From: Candidatus Melainabacteria bacterium
GTDB lineage: Bacteria; Cyanobacteriota; Vampirovibrionia; Obscuribacterales; Obscuribacteraceae
NCBI GenBank assembly: GCA_003153555.1
Contig: PLZS01000064.1
Location: forward strand, 1 to 64,000
DNA: 64,000 nt
Direction: 5' to 3'
Shown here: positions 61,590-64,000 of the stretch, in pieces
How the letters are laid out: each line of letters opens with the position of its first letter
How positions within the stretch are numbered: position 1 is the first letter of the stretch
The notes under the pieces: model-generated
The model's database searches: none
Told to the model about the DNA's origin: nothing
Seen by the model: only the letters and a program-made list of their open reading frames with translations
Program-made: the position numbers and the translations under genes

Positions 61590-62424
61590 TCTTCTTAACG
61601 ACGCGTTTGGTTGATATTGGAGTTGGTTCAGACTCACCGGCGAATCCGGCGAAGTCGCCGTCGTTTACCAGCAATGCTATTTTGTTTTCCGCTTTCGAAT
61701 AGCCGGGGGGCATCTTAAATATGTCTCCTGAAACCGTTGCTTTACGGACTTCTGTAGTATCGAACATGGTCGTTCTAGTACCATCTTTGCCTATTTGCAC
61801 GAGTCGCAATGGTAAATTGTCGCTGTATTTAATAGCCGCTATTTTCTCCAAAAATACACCACTAACTTTTGGTGGAACCTGAATTTGTTGTTTGGAATAC
61901 CAATATTCACGTCGCTGATGCTTCAAGGCATCATCAACATATTTCTTCTGTTCGTGATTTAGCTTAGTCCCGTTTTCAACGGCGTTGGTCACAGAAATTG
62001 CGAACTTTTCAGATATGTTTTCAGTCTCATGAGCGTAGCAATAAGCAATTGTCGGCATGCCAGCAACAGATGGTCTGTCACCTAGTCTGATTGGTGTTTC
62101 AATTCCAGAATTGTCACGACGTCTCTGGTGTTGAAAAATCTCGAGCGCCTCTGCCTTAGTCAAGACTAAATATTTTTTGTTCGCTTCATTAAAGGCATTC
62201 AACTTCCAATCGGGCGCATGCATAGTCAACGTCAAACCAAGCTTGTTGTTATGCAACTTGAACGCATCCTTAGCTAGAACTATGTCAACGTCGCCTAAGT
62301 TATACGAGGTTTGCTTGATCATCCAAGCAGACACCAATTTTGCACTGCCGCCCGGCGCAGCGAAAGCTGTGCCGACTGTGCAGTACCCTGCAAACGCCAT
62401 AGCTAGCAAAACTTTAAATGACAT
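61570..62424 (-). CDS. exported protein with DUF4412-like domain
   Basis: A 284-residue protein with a signal peptide (LLAMAFAGYCTVGTAFA). The body shows VDIVLAKDAFKLHNNKLGLT, YLVLTKAEALEIFQHQRRR, then KVSGVFLEKIAAIKYSDNLP, LRLVQIGKDGTRTTMFDTTE and FKMPPGYSKAENKIALL. The last blocks resemble DUF4412/LolA-like periplasmic beta proteins. It is followed, with overlap, by the repeat-bearing exported protein, so the two may form an envelope pair. Confidence 0.7.
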   Translation of the reverse strand: MSFKVLLAMAFAGYCTVGTAFAAPGGSAKLVSAWMIKQTSYNLGDVDIVLAKDAFKLHNNKLGLTLTMHAPDWKLNAFNEANKKYLVLTKAEALEIFQHQRRRDNSGIETPIRLGDRPSVAGMPTIAYCYAHETENISEKFAISVTNAVENGTKLNHEQKKYVDDALKHQRREYWYSKQQIQVPPKVSGVFLEKIAAIKYSDNLPLRLVQIGKDGTRTTMFDTTEVRKATVSGDIFKMPPGYSKAENKIALLVNDGDFAGFAGESEPTPISTKRVVKKNDDAHR

Positions 62425-62537
62425 CTATTGGCCCCGATAACAACCTGCCCGAAAAGTCTGATTATTAAACGAATTCAACATGATTACTAAGGCTAAAGCA
62501 AGGGCAAAATACATTGCAGAGGGCTCATCCGTAACAC

Positions 62538-64000
62538 ATGATTCAATCCAAGGAACGAGATTCTGGCGGCTTTAACCAGAATGCAGAAAGCACTACTGCG
62601 CCCGAAGCCGTTGGCGACAACGCGAATACTCCTTCTGTCCAAAACTCTCTTATCAACACTCTCTTCGCCGAAAAATACCTAATCCGAGAGGTGCTTGGCG
62701 AAGGCGGGATGAGCATCGTTTATCTAGCCCGCCACGAAGCGCTGAACAAGCTTGTTGCAATTAAAACACTTCATACTCATCTCATGTCCAAAACAACAAG
62801 CTTGATGCGATTCAAACAAGAGGCGCAGGCGGCAAGTCGTTTGGAACATCCAGGCATCGTAGCGATCCACGATTATGGCATCACAGAAGACGGAACGCCT
62901 TATCTTGTTATGGATTACGTTCAGGGCGAATCTCTCGGTGATTTACTGAACCGGATTAAGTCTCTTCCCAATGCCGATGCTTTGAACATCTTCAAACAGA
63001 CGACTGCTGCGATTGCCCATGCCCATCAGCGTGGTGTTGTGCATAGAGACATCAAACCTAGCAACATCATGCTCAACTTCGATGAACGCAATAGCTTAAC
63101 CGTCAAGATTGTTGATTTCGGCGTGGCCAAACTTGTTGAAGGGGAAGACGCCAAACTCACACAAACCGGAGAATCTTTGGGCAGCCCGCTCTACATGAGC
63201 CCCGAACAGTGCCTTGGACAGCAGCTCGACGTTCGATCAGACATCTATTCATTTGGTTGCGTCATGTACGAGGCGCTATTGGGCGTTCCGGCCTTAGCCT
63301 CTGACAGTGTGTTCAAAACAATGATGAAACACATTCACGACATGCCACCAAGCTTCAAAGAAGTTCGTCGCGATCTAAAACACCTAGGTGCCCTCGAGCG
63401 GATTGTGTTTAAAGCTATTGCAAAAGAGCCGGGAAAACGATATCAGAAGATGGATGACATTCTTGCTGATCTAAATAATCTGCATGAAGAGCAAGGGCTC
63501 GCGCAAAGAATCGTTCAATCCTTTGAACTCACAGGCTTACGGAAGACAACAAAGTCGCTCAACTTTATGGTTGCTTCGTCGTTGCTAATTGGCGCACTTA
63601 TACTGATTGGCGCTCAATACATCCTCAACGCGCTGTCCACTGTTTCCACCACACCAAATTTGCAATCGGAAGCAGTGATATGGCAGCGTTTTGCCGACAA
63701 GGGAAATGTTGAGCAGGTTCAGAAAGACTCTGAAGAAAAGCAAATGGTGCTCGGCTCATTGCAAAATCTGGCCCTTGAATCCGACGAGCAGGCAGTAAGA
63801 AAGTCAGATCCAAACTCATTTAGCACAAAACAGCTTGAGCTCGCCTTTGAAAGGCGATCTAAAGGCGCGACGGAAAGAAATCAGCGCCACTATGATACCG
63901 CGCAAAGTAATTTCGTTGCGTCGATCGACTACATCAGTAAATTTGTAGATCAGACCAAAGACATACAGCGAGCCAACGCGCTAAACAACCTTATGCTTGC
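62538..64000 (+). CDS. membrane Ser/Thr protein kinase with extracytoplasmic helical domain (3' truncated by window)
   Basis: 487 residues are visible from ATG 62538 and the frame runs off the end. Kinase motifs are GEGGMSIVYLARH, AIKTLH, VVHRDIKPSNIML, VDFGVAKL, MSPEQCLG and SDIYSFGCVMYEALLG; all catalytic residues are present. A membrane helix (FMVASSLLIGALILIGAQYI, about 335-355) is followed by an outside region beginning with charged helices (RSKGATERNQRHYDTAQSNF), likely the start of TPRs. This differs from the first kinase, where the TPR protein is a separate gene. Confidence 0.92.
   Translation, partial: MIQSKERDSGGFNQNAESTTAPEAVGDNANTPSVQNSLINTLFAEKYLIREVLGEGGMSIVYLARHEALNKLVAIKTLHTHLMSKTTSLMRFKQEAQAASRLEHPGIVAIHDYGITEDGTPYLVMDYVQGESLGDLLNRIKSLPNADALNIFKQTTAAIAHAHQRGVVHRDIKPSNIMLNFDERNSLTVKIVDFGVAKLVEGEDAKLTQTGESLGSPLYMSPEQCLGQQLDVRSDIYSFGCVMYEALLGVPALASDSVFKTMMKHIHDMPPSFKEVRRDLKHLGALERIVFKAIAKEPGKRYQKMDDILADLNNLHEEQGLAQRIVQSFELTGLRKTTKSLNFMVASSLLIGALILIGAQYILNALSTVSTTPNLQSEAVIWQRFADKGNVEQVQKDSEEKQMVLGSLQNLALESDEQAVRKSDPNSFSTKQLELAFERRSKGATERNQRHYDTAQSNFVASIDYISKFVDQTKDIQRANALNNLML

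Overview
The window reads as one chromosomal stretch of a large-genome, GC-moderate, Gram-negative-type bacterium. It has Shine-Dalgarno starts (GGAGG/GAGG), ATG/GTG/TTG starts, many Sec signal peptides and lipoboxes, and a protein set dominated by TPR proteins. Other marks are membrane-anchored Ser/Thr kinases (two), DUF-type secreted proteins, EF-hand proteins, an orthocaspase, RF3, CorA, GalM, PlsC and a deoxyhypusine-synthase-like protein. This mix fits a non-photosynthetic relative of Cyanobacteria (Melainabacteria/Obscuribacterales type). That is inference from gene style; there is no rRNA or other phylogenetic marker here. Planctomycete-like or true cyanobacterial hosts are not excluded.

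Layout. 1-2.5 kb: end of a TPR gene, a truncated FimB-like integrase, a small membrane protein and an exported HpcH/HpaI aldolase. 2.6-7.0 kb (minus): a block of tRNA-Arg(UCU), an unrecognised 799-aa protein, a 103-aa protein with a VTGHAH motif, and a DUF6745-type protein. 7.2-12.2 kb: exported hydrolase and carbohydrate-binding-like pair, then TPR genes, one fused to a zinc metalloprotease. 12.2-18.9 kb: tail-anchored coiled-coil protein, alpha/beta hydrolase, RF3, lipoproteins, CorA, a polyQ small ORF. 19-25 kb: orthocaspase with duplicated tail, Nfu-N/HEAT protein, a lipoprotein with two cyclophilin-like domains. 25-33.5 kb: glycoamylase-like protein, second DUF6745 gene, TPR-TonB protein, a TPR/kinase operon, an EF-hand protein. 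33.7-41.2 kb: beta-lactamase-fold hydrolase, DUF3592, GalM, BON and SGNH-like proteins.

41.9-44.0 kb is the most atypical part. It holds a plus-strand array of five tRNAs (Glu, Asp, Pro, Leu, Tyr), three of them structurally non-canonical, with other hairpins between and before them. Directly downstream are the wreck of a DUF3990-like (ADP-ribosyltransferase-fold) toxin gene and its 4-bp-overlapping partner. 44-64 kb returns to housekeeping and accessory genes: an exported nuclease whose N-terminus is built from repeat DNA, a four-fold DUF4177-like protein, PlsC, a DUF2339 membrane protein, PH-domain protein, DUF900 hydrolase, MerC-like protein with a possible leaderless promoter, deoxyhypusine-synthase-like protein, phosphatase, a 40-codon relic of a chloramphenicol-phosphotransferase-like P-loop gene, and a second kinase running off the end.

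Working together: the kinases and TPR proteins probably form envelope-spanning signalling and scaffolding modules; most other genes are single-gene units. The best candidates for an undescribed system are the 2.6-7.0 kb block and the tRNA array with its toxin relic. All family names come from motif recognition by eye; no database search was run.
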